Shown here: positions 23,826 through 34,498 of the stretch, piece by piece | Layout: each line of letters starts with the position of its first letter | Numbering within the stretch: the stretch's first letter is position 1 | Assembly: GCF_000182925.2 (NCBI RefSeq) | Contig: NC_026502.1 | Location: 4,030,001-4,094,000 of the forward strand | Direction of reading: 5' to 3' | Length of the DNA stretch: 64,000 nucleotides | DNA from: Neurospora crassa OR74A | Lineage: Eukaryota > Ascomycota > Sordariomycetes > Sordariales > Sordariaceae | Notes under the pieces: model-generated | What the model was told of the DNA's origin: nothing | Database searches by the model: none | Seen by the model: only the letters and a program-made list of their open reading frames with translations | Translations under genes and position numbers: made by a program

Positions 23826-25103
23826 TTAGGCCTCCCCCCAGATCTCATCCGCAACCTCCCTCACCAACCTCAACTTGGCCCTCTGATCGTCCTCGCTGAG
23901 GGGGTACCCGCTCTCATGGGTACTGAAGCCGCACTGGGGGCTGACCATGACTCTCTTGAGCGCCTCCTCCCTGCTCTCTCCGGTCCCCTTGGCCACCCAG
24001 CTCGCGGCCTCCTCCACCCGTCTCTTCACCTCCTCCTTGCTTTCCAACTCCCTCAGCTTGGTGCTCACCACACCCAACACGACATTCTTGTTCTTGGGAA
24101 GGTATTGCAGGGGCTCGAAGCCGCCGGCGCGCGCGGTGTCATACTCGAGGTAGAAGGTGTTGACGTTGAGTTCTTGGAAAAGCTTTTGGGCAATCACGTC
24201 ATAGGCGCCCGAGGCGAAGTGGCGGCCGCCGATGAAGTTGCCGCGGCAGAGATGGACACCGGTGTGGAAGTCGGCGGGGAGGAGGGAGAGGGAGTCGTTG
24301 TAGAGCTTGATGTAGGAGTCGAGGAGAGTGTCGATGGAGACGGTGTTGTCGGGGTCGGAAGCGTAACCGGCGCGGAACTCTTCGGAGCAGAAGTCTGGAG
24401 GGCAGGGGGGTGTTAGTTGATGGGAAGGAGGGTGGAGGAGTGGATTGGGGGCAGAAGAACACGTACAAGCCAAACCAGGATCATCAAACTGCACATTCCT
24501 TAAGCCAGCCTCATAGAGCATCTTGAGCTCCTCCTGATAAACCTTGGCCACGTCGGCAAAGTACTCTTCGTCATTCGCATACACGCCTTCGGCATAGGCC
24601 TTGCCCTGCTTGTAGCGCATGTGGAACCAGGCCGGGGTGATCATGGTCAACTTGATGTTCGCCCACTCCTCCTTCGGGGTGAACTGCTGCACCAGCTTCA
24701 ACTCGTGCAAGTTCGACTTGCTCTTCTCCCTGTTGTGTCTCAACTTGGCGCCCGCAATGACACTGTCGCCCGGCATCACCTTGCGGTCCTTCTCAATCAG
24801 GCTGACGACGTCCGGGTGGTAAAGGCGGAACATGCTGGCCTCGGCTTCCTGGAGAGCGACAGACCCCTCAAACTCGTCCCACATCAAGCCCCAGAAGCGG
24901 GTGCGGTTGAACTCGCCGCTGTTGACGGCCTTGAAGCCGAGTTCTTGCTGGAGTTTGACGACATTGCCAACCGCCTCCTTTTCGATGGCGGGGAGTCCGG
25001 CCTCTTCCGGGGAGAGGCCCTTGTCACGGATGGCTTCACGGGCGTCGAGAAGGTTTTGGGGCCGCAGGAGGGACCCCATATGTTCGACGCGGAAGGGAGC
25101 CAT
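23826..25103 (-). CDS. Short MetE-like cobalamin-independent methyltransferase
   Basis: Two exons, 25103-24467 and 24394-23826 on the minus strand, joined over a 72-nt intron to 401 aa. The intron has no stop in frame, so an unspliced reading also looks open. Splicing restores DDPGLAYFCSEEF, the family's conserved wording. It corresponds to the C-terminal catalytic half of cobalamin-independent methionine synthase (PF01717) and to stand-alone short paralogues such as bacterial YxjG/YxjH. The zinc site seems whole: His and Cys in GVHLCRGNF (about 260 and 262), Glu in FYLEYDT (about 294) and Cys in SPQCGF (about 364). It opens with the usual RVEHMGSLLRP. It lacks the N-terminal folate-binding half of true MetE, so the methyl donor may not be methyl-THF-polyglutamate. 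Cytosolic. Confidence 0.88.
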   Translation of the reverse strand: MAPFRVEHMGSLLRPQNLLDAREAIRDKGLSPEEAGLPAIEKEAVGNVVKLQQELGFKAVNSGEFNRTRFWGLMWDEFEGSVALQEAEASMFRLYHPDVVSLIEKDRKVMPGDSVIAGAKLRHNREKSKSNLHELKLVQQFTPKEEWANIKLTMITPAWFHMRYKQGKAYAEGVYANDEEYFADVAKVYQEELKMLYEAGLRNVQFDDPGLACTCSSAPNPLLHPPSHQLTPPCPPDFCSEEFRAGYASDPDNTVSIDTLLDSYIKLYNDSLSLLPADFHTGVHLCRGNFIGGRHFASGAYDVIAQKLFQELNVNTFYLEYDTARAGGFEPLQYLPKNKNVVLGVVSTKLRELESKEEVKRRVEEAASWVAKGTGESREEALKRVMVSPQCGFSTHESGYPLSEDDQRAKLRLVREVADEIWGEA

Positions 25104-25380
25104 GTTGATTGGTGTTTGAGGGACTGTGGGTGTAAGTGGTGATGGAGAGAAGCTGGAAAAGAGCTACCTGAAAGCTGGAACTGAAAGGGAGAGCTCCCTG
25201 ACTCCAGTTATAAGGCAGAGGGCAGACACATAGCAAGGAGAGGGGTCAAGGGCAGATCCTTTTTTTTTGCCCGACGACCGTGATATGTCCGAGTCCCGGG
25301 TCCAATGGCTTCCCCTTGTTAGACCCCGGATTATGGAACTTGACTTATTCGGCGAATAGCACCGGCCGGAGCCTGTGGAC

Positions 25381-25400
25381 GGCACTGGACGTCCAGTGCC
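25381..25400. promoter_or_regulatory. perfect 20-bp palindrome
   Basis: The half site GGCACTGGAC is followed directly by its own reverse complement, centred on GACGTC. It lies upstream of the MetE-like gene. Such a symmetric site could bind a dimeric (for example bZIP) regulator; the centre GACGTC resembles a CRE-type core. Function is inferred only. Confidence 0.55.
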
Positions 25401-26910
25401 ATGCTACGCTAGAGGAGCTGCTAGCGTGAATGAGAACTCTGATTCCATGTCATTGTGGGCCGATAGCGGTGCTTGGGACCTCGGGATGATCCTGACATGT
25501 ACACTTCCATCGTAGTTCTGGGGCCAATGTTGATGTGTGAATTGGTGGACGGTGCTTGGACGTCGGTGACCACGAAGAGGTAATGATTGGGATCAAATCA
25601 CCAGAGTTTGCTGTAGGTAATGAAAACAACTTGAAGGGTGTGTCTGGATGGCGGACGCAGAGTGAACAAATCCGGACAAATCAACAATGTCATTTCGTTT
25701 CTTCTGGCATAATGTACAATAATATAGGTGTGGAATTCACCACTTTCCATTCTACAAAGCACAACCCTTGGATAACTGAGGCTGCTGTACCAATTGAAGC
25801 CGTCGACTCGGAGTCTGCCTTTTGCAGTGCGGTGATGTCGTGTTGTAGGTAGTGGGGTATTTAGCGGGGTATGGATCGGTTGACCACTGCCCCGCTTCGA
25901 CCTCAAGCAGGGATCAAGCTAGCTGTCGCACAGCTTTGTCAGCCCTTTGAAAGTGTTGCTGGTTCCTCTAGAATTACCCCATTCCCAACTTCTCACGAAA
26001 TCACTCCCCTCTTGTGCCGGGCGATATGTCAGATTTGCAAATCCTTACAATTTCTCTGGCAATGGTTTTGGACCCTGATGGTCCCTTTCTGCTCGTTCCC
26101 CGGAGGCAATTGTCAGCGGTGACAGAAACCCGCCTTTGCCCGCGCACATAGTAGTGAAAAATGAAGGGCAAACAACAGAGTCGAAGTCTCCTTCCACGTT
26201 ACATTGGATCCGGGTGACGGCATGCTATCAAGGCGCAGAGTCCCGTTGCAATTTTATTGCTTGTGGAGAAACCTCGGATGCAATTGCCTGCTGCGATGGA
26301 AGAGACAGCGGCAGTATTGGAGGTGCGGTGGATGCAGGTGTTGAAAGGGCAGGCAGGAACAACGGCTCCAGTTCCACCTCCGATTTCGTCGTCGCATAGG
26401 TTTCTCGCTCCAGATACGGAGAAGGAAGGAACATGGAAAAAGAGACAACGAACGACTACACGCACCCCTGCACGCCGCGTCCCAAAGGGCCTCCTACATT
26501 TGCCAAATCCTCCATCACCAACTGCACAAATCTCAACCCAGTCAAGATGGACCAGATACGACACCATTGGCAGCCCCATGCTGTGGGAATGGGAATAGAA
26601 GCACGACATGAAGCAGGCTGTAGGCCTCTCGCATAAGGCAGTGTGCCATTTGGGCCTATTACAGTCGCTAACCGCCAACCGGCCTGTCACAAATATCCAG
26701 CCCCAAGCGGGGACGTCGACGCCGGTAAACGACTGACATCCTCGACGACGTGATAAAGAACTCCTGTCTCCAGGCCCCTCGACTCGACAGACAATGTCGT
26801 TTTGTTTCTCTCTTCATCTGGTCGTTAACCTCATCCCAACTCTTCAAGGAAGAACCCAGCGCACGACAGCTTTGCAGGACGGCCCGGGCTGCGTTCGCCG
26901 TGTCCACTCC

Positions 26911-26983
26911 CGCCTGTCGTCTCGTTTCTCTGTTGTTGTTCACGGACGCACCGACGTTCAACGCGCCTGTCGTCTCGTTTCTC
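26911..26983. repeat. 20-bp direct repeat in the RdRP leader
   Basis: The same 20 bases (starting CGCCTGTCGT and ending CTCGTTTCTC) occur at 26911-26930 and 26964-26983, 53 bp apart. Each is followed by related TGTTGTTCAC wording, so the unit was about 53 bp and was duplicated once with some divergence. Confidence 0.85.
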
Positions 26984-27220
26984 CGTGTTGTTCACAGACA
27001 CACTGACGGGTTCAACCCCTCTGTTGTTCCGTCCGCCCACCAAGCTTTCAAGGTCCTCAATTTGTCTCAAGTTGGAGCCTTTAGCACTCACTCACTTGGT
27101 CAACCTTTGGTGAGCTTCTCCCCTTCTCTCAAACATGTTGATCCAAAAATGCTGACACCCACATAGCCATCCTAAATAGCTGGTCGACAGCTCTATGCGC
27201 AAATTATCCTCTCGCCCGCC

Positions 27221-30200
27221 ATGGAGGTCTACATCAGGAACCTTCCTCAAGGCCTTTCCGAGAGAAGCTTGACAGCTCATCTGAAGCCGTTCATGGACAA
27301 CCTTGGCATCCGTCACTACGACTGCAATAAACGGTCCAACCAACCCTTTGGGAAAGTCATCTTTATCACTGCCAGGGAAGCGCTGAACTTCATCGCGAAG
27401 CACCCTCGTCTTTATATCATGAATCAGCAGGCTGAATGCAGGGTCAGCAAGCCCCAGCCAAAGGATCTGAAGAACTTGGTCAACGGCATTCTTTACGAGG
27501 CTGAAGAAAAGGAAAGGCGAAAGAAGGCGTGGGAGGAGAATACGAGCAACAATGCCCGGCCTGCACGCACGCCAACTTTAGCACTTGATGCCGACGTTCT
27601 TGACTGCGGACATTGGTCCTACATCGACGGCAACTTGACCTTCATCACCGAGTGGTCGTCCTCCCTGCGCGTCTCAGCAAAGTTCGCCAAGCACGACCTC
27701 GTCATTACCTCTTTGGCTGAATCTCAGGTATCTATCCCATATCGATATATCCACGAACTCGTTTGGTCGAATGGTGGACATGTCGCTGTCACTCTCGCAC
27801 ACGCCCCTACGTTTCTCTCGCCGCCAATTCCATTACTTCGGCCCGGGCAACCCAAGAGGATGCGCCTCGAGGCATGTGATAGTAACCACGCCAAAGTATC
27901 AAAATTCTGCCTCGTCTATCATTTCAAGGTTTCGGACAAACATTTAAAACAGAACCAGGGTAGCTACAGAGGGAGTGACTTCCGTACCGCCATTAATGGA
28001 CTGAATGAGCAAGAAATGTTCTGGGTCACGCATTATACATTCGCCATTCAAACCACATCTCCGCAAGATGCATATGCAGTTGCAGTTGACAGGCTTAGGG
28101 CGGCTCTTCTGGAGTACGAAGGTAGAGATACGTTGCCTTACAGCCTGCTCTTCAATCTCCAAGCGCTGGTGTACATGTCGTATCTTCATCCGACAACCGT
28201 GCTAAAGCTAGCCAAGCGCTTAGCTGATATGTTCGAAACGGCCCGACGCTCAGGTCAGCGGCAGGATCCCATTTCGGTTGATGCCTTCAAGGACCTCTTC
28301 AAAACCATCGACTGGCCGTCGCCGAGCCTCTCGAGCGCAGAGGAGCTCGCTCAGTTTGAGGTCGAAGGGATTATTGAACACTTGAAGAAAACGGAGAAAC
28401 GCATGCGTGAGGGCTACACCCTGCGGTTAAACGAAGAGATTCCTCCCGGTCTTACCAAGATCTATCGGGCACTTGTCACACCAACCCGAATCGAACTTCA
28501 CGGGCCTGAACTGGAAGCCAAGAACAGGATCCTTCGAAAGTTTCCAGAACACCAGGACCACTTCCTTCGAGTCCAGTTCGCCGAAGAGGATGGACAGGAC
28601 CTCTTTTTCAACTCGGCGGTTTCCATGGACGCCATATATCAGAGATTTAAAGACGTCTTGACCAATGGCATCTCAGTTGGTGGACGGGTTTACAGGTTTC
28701 TCGGCTTCTCCCATTCCTCCCTCCGAGCACATAGCCTTTGGCTAGCGGCGCCTTTCATATACGACGGTAAATTGCAATTAGCTAGTAACATCATTGAGGA
28801 TTTGGGCGATTTTCGCAATATCATGTCGCCAGCGCGACGTGCGGCACGCATAGGCCAGGCCTTTTCAGAGACACCATATTCCGTTTCGCTCTACGATCAC
28901 GGTATTGATGTGATAAGGCAAAGGGACGTCAAACGCAACGAACGCGTGTTCAGTGATGGCGTTGGGATAATTTCGCAGGGTGCCCTCGAGGTGATTCATC
29001 GCGAGATTCCCGAATCCAAGGGCTATCCCAATTGCTTACAGGTTCGATGGGCTGGAGCAAAGGGCATGTTGGCTCTCGATGCCCGGCTCACTGGGAGGCA
29101 AATCTGTATCAGGGATTCCATGGAGAAGTTCCGCAGCCGTGATGAGGAACATCTCGAAATATGCGACATGGCTTCCAAGCCAATTCCTCTGATGCTGAAC
29201 CGTCAGATGATCAAAATTCTCGAGGACATGCGCGCCCCTGCCCAGTGGTTCTTGGAGCTTCAAGAAAAGGAACTCCAACGTCTGCGGGCAATCACGGATA
29301 ACGTCCAGAACGTGGCAACCTTTCTCAAGCTGCAGTGTGTCGGAGATTCTGTACACCTCAGCCAGTTTCTCAAAGACCTTGACAAAATGAACATCGACTA
29401 CCGGAGAGACCAGTTTCTTCGCGGTATTGTCGAAGCTGTCGTGCTTAGAGAGCTGCGCTTGCTCAAGCACAAGGCTAGAATCCCGGTTCCCTATGGCGTT
29501 ACTCTGTTTGGTGTCATGGACGAGACAGGCCTATTGCGCGAAGGCGAAGTATACGTGACTTTTGAGACCGTGGACGGTCGCTTCAAGGACCCTCCCACTG
29601 CTGGCCCCGTTGTGGTGACCAGGTCTCCAGCCTTGCACCCTGGAGACATCCAGATTGCCCACAATGCCATTCCACCGGCAGGGCACCCTCTCAGAGAACT
29701 GAAAAACTGCATCGTGTTCAGTCAAAACGGTGAACGTGACCTGCCTAGTCAGCTGTCGGGCGGTGACTTGGATGGCGACACTTTCAACGTGATCTGGGAT
29801 CAAAGCATCGTTGCCACGCTCAGAACTTTCGCGGCGGCCGATTATCCACGTGTCGAGCCCTTGAAACTGAACCGCGAGGTCGAGTCAAAGGACATGGCTG
29901 ACTTCTTCGTGGAGTTTATGAAAGCCGATCACCTGGGGGTAATTGCGGTTCGGCACATGATCCTCGCGGACGAACGCAATGAGGGAACGCTGGATGCAGA
30001 CTGTCTCAAGCTGGCAGCATTGCACTCTAAAGCGGTTGACTTCTCCAAATCGGGGATTCACGTGGATATCACCGAGTTACCAAGGCCACCAATGTATCGG
30101 CCTGATTTGTAAGTGCCGACATACCTTCCTGCTTCAGTTCCCTGCTAATGATGACTGCCAGCCTGGTGAACGGGCCAGACATTAAGATCCACGATAAGTC

Positions 30201-31399
30201 CACGATTGACATGGAAGAGCAGTACCTTAGGCAAGACGACGATGATGGAGACGACACACCGCGGTACAAATACTACAAATCGGACAAGATATTGGGACGT
30301 CTTTTCCGTGCCGTGGATGAAAAGAAGATATGGACCAAGAACATCAAGCTGGAAGTCCCATCGGGTGGTGTTCCGTTTTGGAAGGAAGTGGAATCATCCC
30401 TGTTGAAACGTGTTCGCGGTATTGGACAAGTGCAGTGGCAACATCGTCTTGACGAAGCCCGCCGAATCTGTGAATCGTAAGCCACCAGCCTTTCCCCGTC
30501 GCTGCTCATGGTTGCAACCAACTAATATGATTTGTCATGTTATCAGTTACGAAGACGGCATAAAAGACGCCATGGTAGAGTTTGCTGACTCTCCGACCCA
30601 GCCCCTCAAAGAGCTGGAAGTTGTCATGGGATTTATCCTAAACAAGAAAGGCATTCAGAGCAGGCGGCAGCGAGACAAGTCATCAAAGCTGTCGGACGCG
30701 TTTGCCCGCATAACCAAAATGGTGACAAATGTATTGCGTCCCTCCACTCCGCCTGAGGAAGCTACATCGGAGCTCCACGCATTGGAGCTCTGCCTTGCCT
30801 GCTTTTACGTGGCAGGTGAGAAGAAAAGCCAACCCCAAGAATCCTGGAAGCGTCAAATCGCTACAGGCCTTGAAAGCTTCCGGCTTGTGGCGGGTTCGGC
30901 CTTGCTTCTCGAGATCAAGGCGCAGGAGCAAAAGATCAGGCTTAGACACGCCGCTAGAAGTGGTGGCTTCGTCGGTGTCCGGGGAGGGAGCCGCGTTGCA
31001 GGTCGGGGAGGTAGGGGAGGCCATCGGCAGCCCGCTCGTGTGGATGTTAACACGGCGGCTGAGGCGGCGACCCTACAAACCGCCGATACTGGTGCTGCGT
31101 TTGGTTTGGGCTCACCAAGCAGCACGTCAGCGCCAACGACCCCGAGCTCCGGATCCAACTACACGCCCAGTAGTGGGTCGGACATGCGAGATGGCATTTT
31201 CAACAGCCCTACAGGGCCATACGCAGGCTATCAGCCGGAATTGGTACATGCACAGGCTGGCGCAAGAACAGCGGGCACTTCAGGAGGACAGGTGCCAAGT
31301 GCGGCGCCTGCAAACATGCCAGTTAGATTGGCACCTGCGGACAAGGTGGCCCATCTTGCAGCTCTGTATGCGCAGATGCAGATTTACCAGAGGCATTAG
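27221..31399 (+). CDS. rrp-3: RNA-dependent RNA polymerase (QDE-1/SAD-1 family, RRP-3-like)
   Basis: Three exons, 27221-30108, 30162-30476 and 30547-31399, joined to 1351 aa. Introns are 53 and 70 nt. It makes dsRNA from single-stranded RNA for silencing. The catalytic loop LSGGDLDGDTFNV with the DxDGD triad is near residues 847-857. Other family wording: GVLRE-type TGLLREGEVYVTF, VVVTRSPALHPGDIQ and HSKAVDFSKSG just before the first splice. The first 75 residues look like an RRM (VYIRNLP as RNP2, PFGKVIFIT as RNP1), as in SAD-1 and plant RDR1-type enzymes. The C-terminal 190 residues are disordered, with an RGG-rich patch (GGFVGVRGGSR, AGRGGRGGHR) at about 1204-1230. Neurospora has three such enzymes. 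The name rrp-3 is my recollection based on the gene's neighbourhood and its difference from QDE-1 and SAD-1; the family call is firm. Confidence 0.9.
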
Positions 31400-32014
31400 G
31401 ATTCTGCGGACATTGAAGGCCAGCGGGGGAGTTGACGGGTGGGTAGCGGGGATTCAGAGGTTGAAGAAGAGGAAATTTTTTTTGGATATCACGACCTTGA
31501 TGACCTTTCTTGTCTTTTACTCCAGCTCACGTTTGGGATCGTAGGTTATTTCTCGCAATCTAAACAGAAGTTGAATACCTCAGCCAGGCAGGTGTTGTTG
31601 ACGGGAGAATGCTGGGGTCCATTTCCCGGCTGTTGCCCGGCACCCCGGATGTGTACCCCGCAAATTAGATCTTCCCTCCACTAAAATGCCGGGCGACAGC
31701 GGCGGGAAAATGCTTTGCCGCCAGCAAACCAAGAGCCGAGCCGCAGGGCCGGAGATGGCGGGCGGTTGCACCCATCCACTCCGACGTCACTCCGATTATG
31801 ATTACTGTCTGATGAGTTCAAAGTATTTGAGTGCCTGTTATCTCACAAACTCAATAGTTCCAGCAGTCGAGTGAGTGATCTCTTCTACGGTGGCCCAAGT
31901 GAGGTGTATGCTCAATTGAAAATTGGTCCAAGCTTCCATCTGGCCTCAGCTGCAAACCTTTTTATATCAACGCCTCCATCAACCTCCCGTCTTTACACCC
32001 TCGTTAGCTTCCTA

Positions 32015-32142
32015 CCTTCTTAGCTTTTTCTTTCTTCTTTCTCTCTACCTTCTCCTCCTCCTTTTTTTTTCTCTCTTTTTCTCTCTTTCTCTCTCCTTCT
32101 TTTTCTCTCTTTCTCTCTCCTTCTTTTTCTCTCTCTTTCTCT

Positions 32143-32191
<49 letters not shown>
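32015..32191. repeat. pyrimidine tract ending in T47
   Basis: An almost pure C/T strand of about 175 bases (CTCTCT and TTTCTC units) that ends in 47 consecutive T at 32145-32191. Confidence 0.9.
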
Positions 32192-32342
32192 CGCTGTTGG
32201 GAGAGGCAGAAGGATCCATTTGCATTGTTACCTTCCCCAACTCCAAAGTTCTCGCCAAAATTTAGAGAAGGTCCAGGGGTCCATTTGTACTACTACCTAA
32301 GACCTTAGCAAACCTCCCGCCCGCAAAGTCACTTTAACTCTT

Positions 32343-32422
32343 ATTGCTTTATTGCTTCATTGCTTTATTGCTTCATTGCTTTATTACTTCATTACTTTAT
32401 TGCTTTATTGCTTTATTGCTTT
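32343..32422. repeat. octanucleotide minisatellite ATTGCTTY x10
   Basis: Ten consecutive 8-base units, alternating ATTGCTTT and ATTGCTTC at first; two units have ATTACTT. No gene. Confidence 0.92.
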
Positions 32423-32839
32423 ATTCGAGTTGGAGTTGGAATTGGATATCGGGGTTGGATGCTGTTGGGGTCGTATTAGTATTGGAATTCGAATGATACC
32501 CTTCGGTGCGAGTCTAGCGGCTGCTACTGTTAGGGACTCTTTTTCAACGAAACTTTGTCAATTGAGCATAGACCTCACTTGGGCCACCGTACTCTTCCCA
32601 TCTTGATAGCAAAGATCCCGGTGTAAACAAACCATTTCCAAACACTTTGTCAGAAGCAACAGGCCCACATCGGGAGTTGACATCGGGTCTTAGCGAATTG
32701 CTCCACCAAGCACGAGGTGGCCAACATCCAGACATCAACCTCATCAATACATCCCAAGCTTTACAGGTACTACTTGTTCTCTTGACTTCTCATCACCACC
32801 AAATCCAGTATCTCAAGAGACCCAACAGCAGCAGCAACA

Positions 32840-34498
32840 ATGGCGGCCGCAAAGAACGGACAGGGAATGCTCTACGTGACGATGCAGCCCCAGGAGGGCC
32901 TCTCGCTCGATCAATTCCACGAGTGGTACAACAACGAACACGGCCCTACCCGTCTGCGTCTTCCCCAGATCTTCTCCAACGGCCTGCGCTACCAGGCCAC
33001 CGACGGCCAACAGCCGCACTTTCTGGCCGCCTACGACGTGACCGACATGGCTCACCTCCTGACGCCCACCTACCTCGATCTTCGCGCCAACCGGTCCTCC
33101 CGCGAGGCCGAGACCATCGGGCAGGTCAAGGTCGACCGTTTCTTCTTCGACCTCATCTGGACCCAGGAAGCCCCGTCCTTCAAGCCGGCCGAGCAGTGCA
33201 CTGACGCCGAAGCAGAGGGCCGCGTCCTGGTGGCTGTCGACGTCTCGCTCAACCTCACCCAAGAGCCTGACGCCGCCGAAAAGGTCATCCAGTGGTACCA
33301 GGAGGAACACATCCCCATGCTGTCCAAGATTCCCGGCTGGCTGCGCAGTCGCGTTTTGCGCACGCCTTCATCCATCGAAGGTTCCAACGCCGGTGAAACC
33401 AAAATCATCACCCTGCACGAATACGCCGCCGAAAACGGCCTCGGCGGCCCCGAGCACAAGGCCTCCATGGACACGCCCTGGCGCACCGAGGTGTTCAACA
33501 AGTACATCACCACCAAAGGCCGCAGGACCTACTCGCTCTTCTACGTCTTTGGTCCCGCCCCCCGCGACTTGCAGCACCTCGCAGCCTTACCCGCCTCCGC
33601 AGCCTTTTCCGCTGCTTCCCCCCGTCTCACCACCACTCCTGGCACCAGTTCCGACGGTCCCATCATCTCGTCTTACATCACCACCCCGCACGACGGCCTG
33701 GTTATCCCGTACCAGTTAGAAGGCAACCCCTCCCCTTCTGCTCCCGTCATCGCCTTTTCCAACTCCCTCCTTACTTCTCTACACATGTGGGACCCCCTAG
33801 TGAAGCTTCTCAAGGCGTCTCGACCTGACTTGCGTATCCTGCGGTACGACACGCGCGGTCGTCACTCTATTCCGTCCCCTCCTCAACCAGCAACTCTAGA
33901 CCTCCTAGCGGATGACCTCGCTTCCTTGCTCGATGCTCTTCGCATCAATAAGCTGCAGACTCTAGTAGGCGTAAGCATGGGCGGCGCCACGACGCTCAAC
34001 TTTGCTATTCGTCATCCTTCGCGCTTGCAAAAGTTCGTGGCGTGCGACTTTAATGCCGCGAGCTCCGAAGCCAATACCCAAGCGTGGAAGGATCGGATCG
34101 CCGTTGCTGAAGCTGACGAGGGTAGAGGACTGAGGGACCAGTTGGCGGGGGTTACGGTGGAGAGGTGGTTCCATCCGAATACGATGGAGAAGAAGAAGGA
34201 GGTGGTGCAGTGGATGACGGAGATGGTGGCGGGGAATAGTGTAGAGGGGTTCAGGTGGAGTTGTCAGGCTTTGTGGGGGTATGATTTGCGAGAGAAGATG
34301 AGGGAGGTGAAAGGGGTGGAGGGATTGTTTGTGGTGGGGGAGGGGGATGGGAAGGGGGCGTTGGTGAAGGCTATGGAGGGTTTTAGGGGTCTATTGGGGG
34401 AGAAGGGGGCGGAATTGAAGGTGGTCAAGGAGGCGGGACATTTGCCGATGTGTGAGTGCCCGGAGGGGTTTTGGGAGGTTGTGAAGGATTTTATTTGA
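32840..34498 (+). CDS. Fusion: two EthD-like ferredoxin folds + alpha/beta hydrolase
   Basis: Single-exon gene of 552 aa with start context AACAATGG. Residues about 8-110 and 125-235 are two related dimeric alpha/beta-barrel units, each with the EthD-type motif (FHEWYNNEHGPTRL; WYQEEHIPMLSKIPGW). Residues about 265-552 are an alpha/beta hydrolase like 3-oxoadipate enol-lactonase. The nucleophile elbow is GVSMGG (Ser about 379), the acid is in GEGDGKG (about 503) and the His is in EAGHLPMCECPEGF (about 534). RYDTRGRHSI is the conserved strand-loop. The mix suggests a catabolic enzyme for an aromatic or ring lactone, with the barrels perhaps doing dimerisation or a first step. The codon bias shifts from C-ending to G-rich near 34100, still in frame. 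Convergent with the CFEM gene. Confidence 0.87.
   Translation: MAAAKNGQGMLYVTMQPQEGLSLDQFHEWYNNEHGPTRLRLPQIFSNGLRYQATDGQQPHFLAAYDVTDMAHLLTPTYLDLRANRSSREAETIGQVKVDRFFFDLIWTQEAPSFKPAEQCTDAEAEGRVLVAVDVSLNLTQEPDAAEKVIQWYQEEHIPMLSKIPGWLRSRVLRTPSSIEGSNAGETKIITLHEYAAENGLGGPEHKASMDTPWRTEVFNKYITTKGRRTYSLFYVFGPAPRDLQHLAALPASAAFSAASPRLTTTPGTSSDGPIISSYITTPHDGLVIPYQLEGNPSPSAPVIAFSNSLLTSLHMWDPLVKLLKASRPDLRILRYDTRGRHSIPSPPQPATLDLLADDLASLLDALRINKLQTLVGVSMGGATTLNFAIRHPSRLQKFVACDFNAASSEANTQAWKDRIAVAEADEGRGLRDQLAGVTVERWFHPNTMEKKKEVVQWMTEMVAGNSVEGFRWSCQALWGYDLREKMREVKGVEGLFVVGEGDGKGALVKAMEGFRGLLGEKGAELKVVKEAGHLPMCECPEGFWEVVKDFI

Larger units (their letters stand above)
25104..27220. other. divergent intergenic region between the MetE-like gene and the RdRP
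   Basis: This 2.1-kb spacer must hold both promoters. It contains a perfect 20-bp palindrome (25381-25400), 278 bp before the MetE-like start. The likely long leader of the RdRP carries a 20-bp direct repeat (26911-26930 and 26964-26983). A 138-codon frame at 26750-27166 inside that leader has no domain and reads as low-complexity leader sequence. Confidence 0.55.
31886..32591. repeat. 34-bp inverted repeat, 638-bp spacer
   Basis: Arm 1 at 31886-31919 and arm 2 at 32558-32591 are reverse complements with a single mismatch (33 of 34). The outer ends start TACGGTGGCC. No target-site duplication is evident beside the arms, and no transposase lies between them. It could be a foldback/MITE-like remnant, or a local inverted duplication. 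Confidence 0.8.
31400..32839. other. intergenic with inverted repeat, poly-T and octanucleotide array
   Basis: Between the RdRP and the fusion gene. It contains 34-bp inverted-repeat arms (31886-31919 and 32558-32591) enclosing a long pyrimidine tract (32015-32191, ending in T47) and a ten-unit ATTGCTTY array (32343-32422). No gene was recognised inside. Confidence 0.7.

Noticed and set aside
26750-27166. 138-codon frame in the RdRP leader
   Set aside because: No domain, repeats inside it, and it lies in a probable leader. Could be an upstream frame, but nothing supports a protein.
32145-32191. T47 as the tail of a retroelement
   Set aside because: It is the end of a long C/T tract, with no element body or target duplication beside it.
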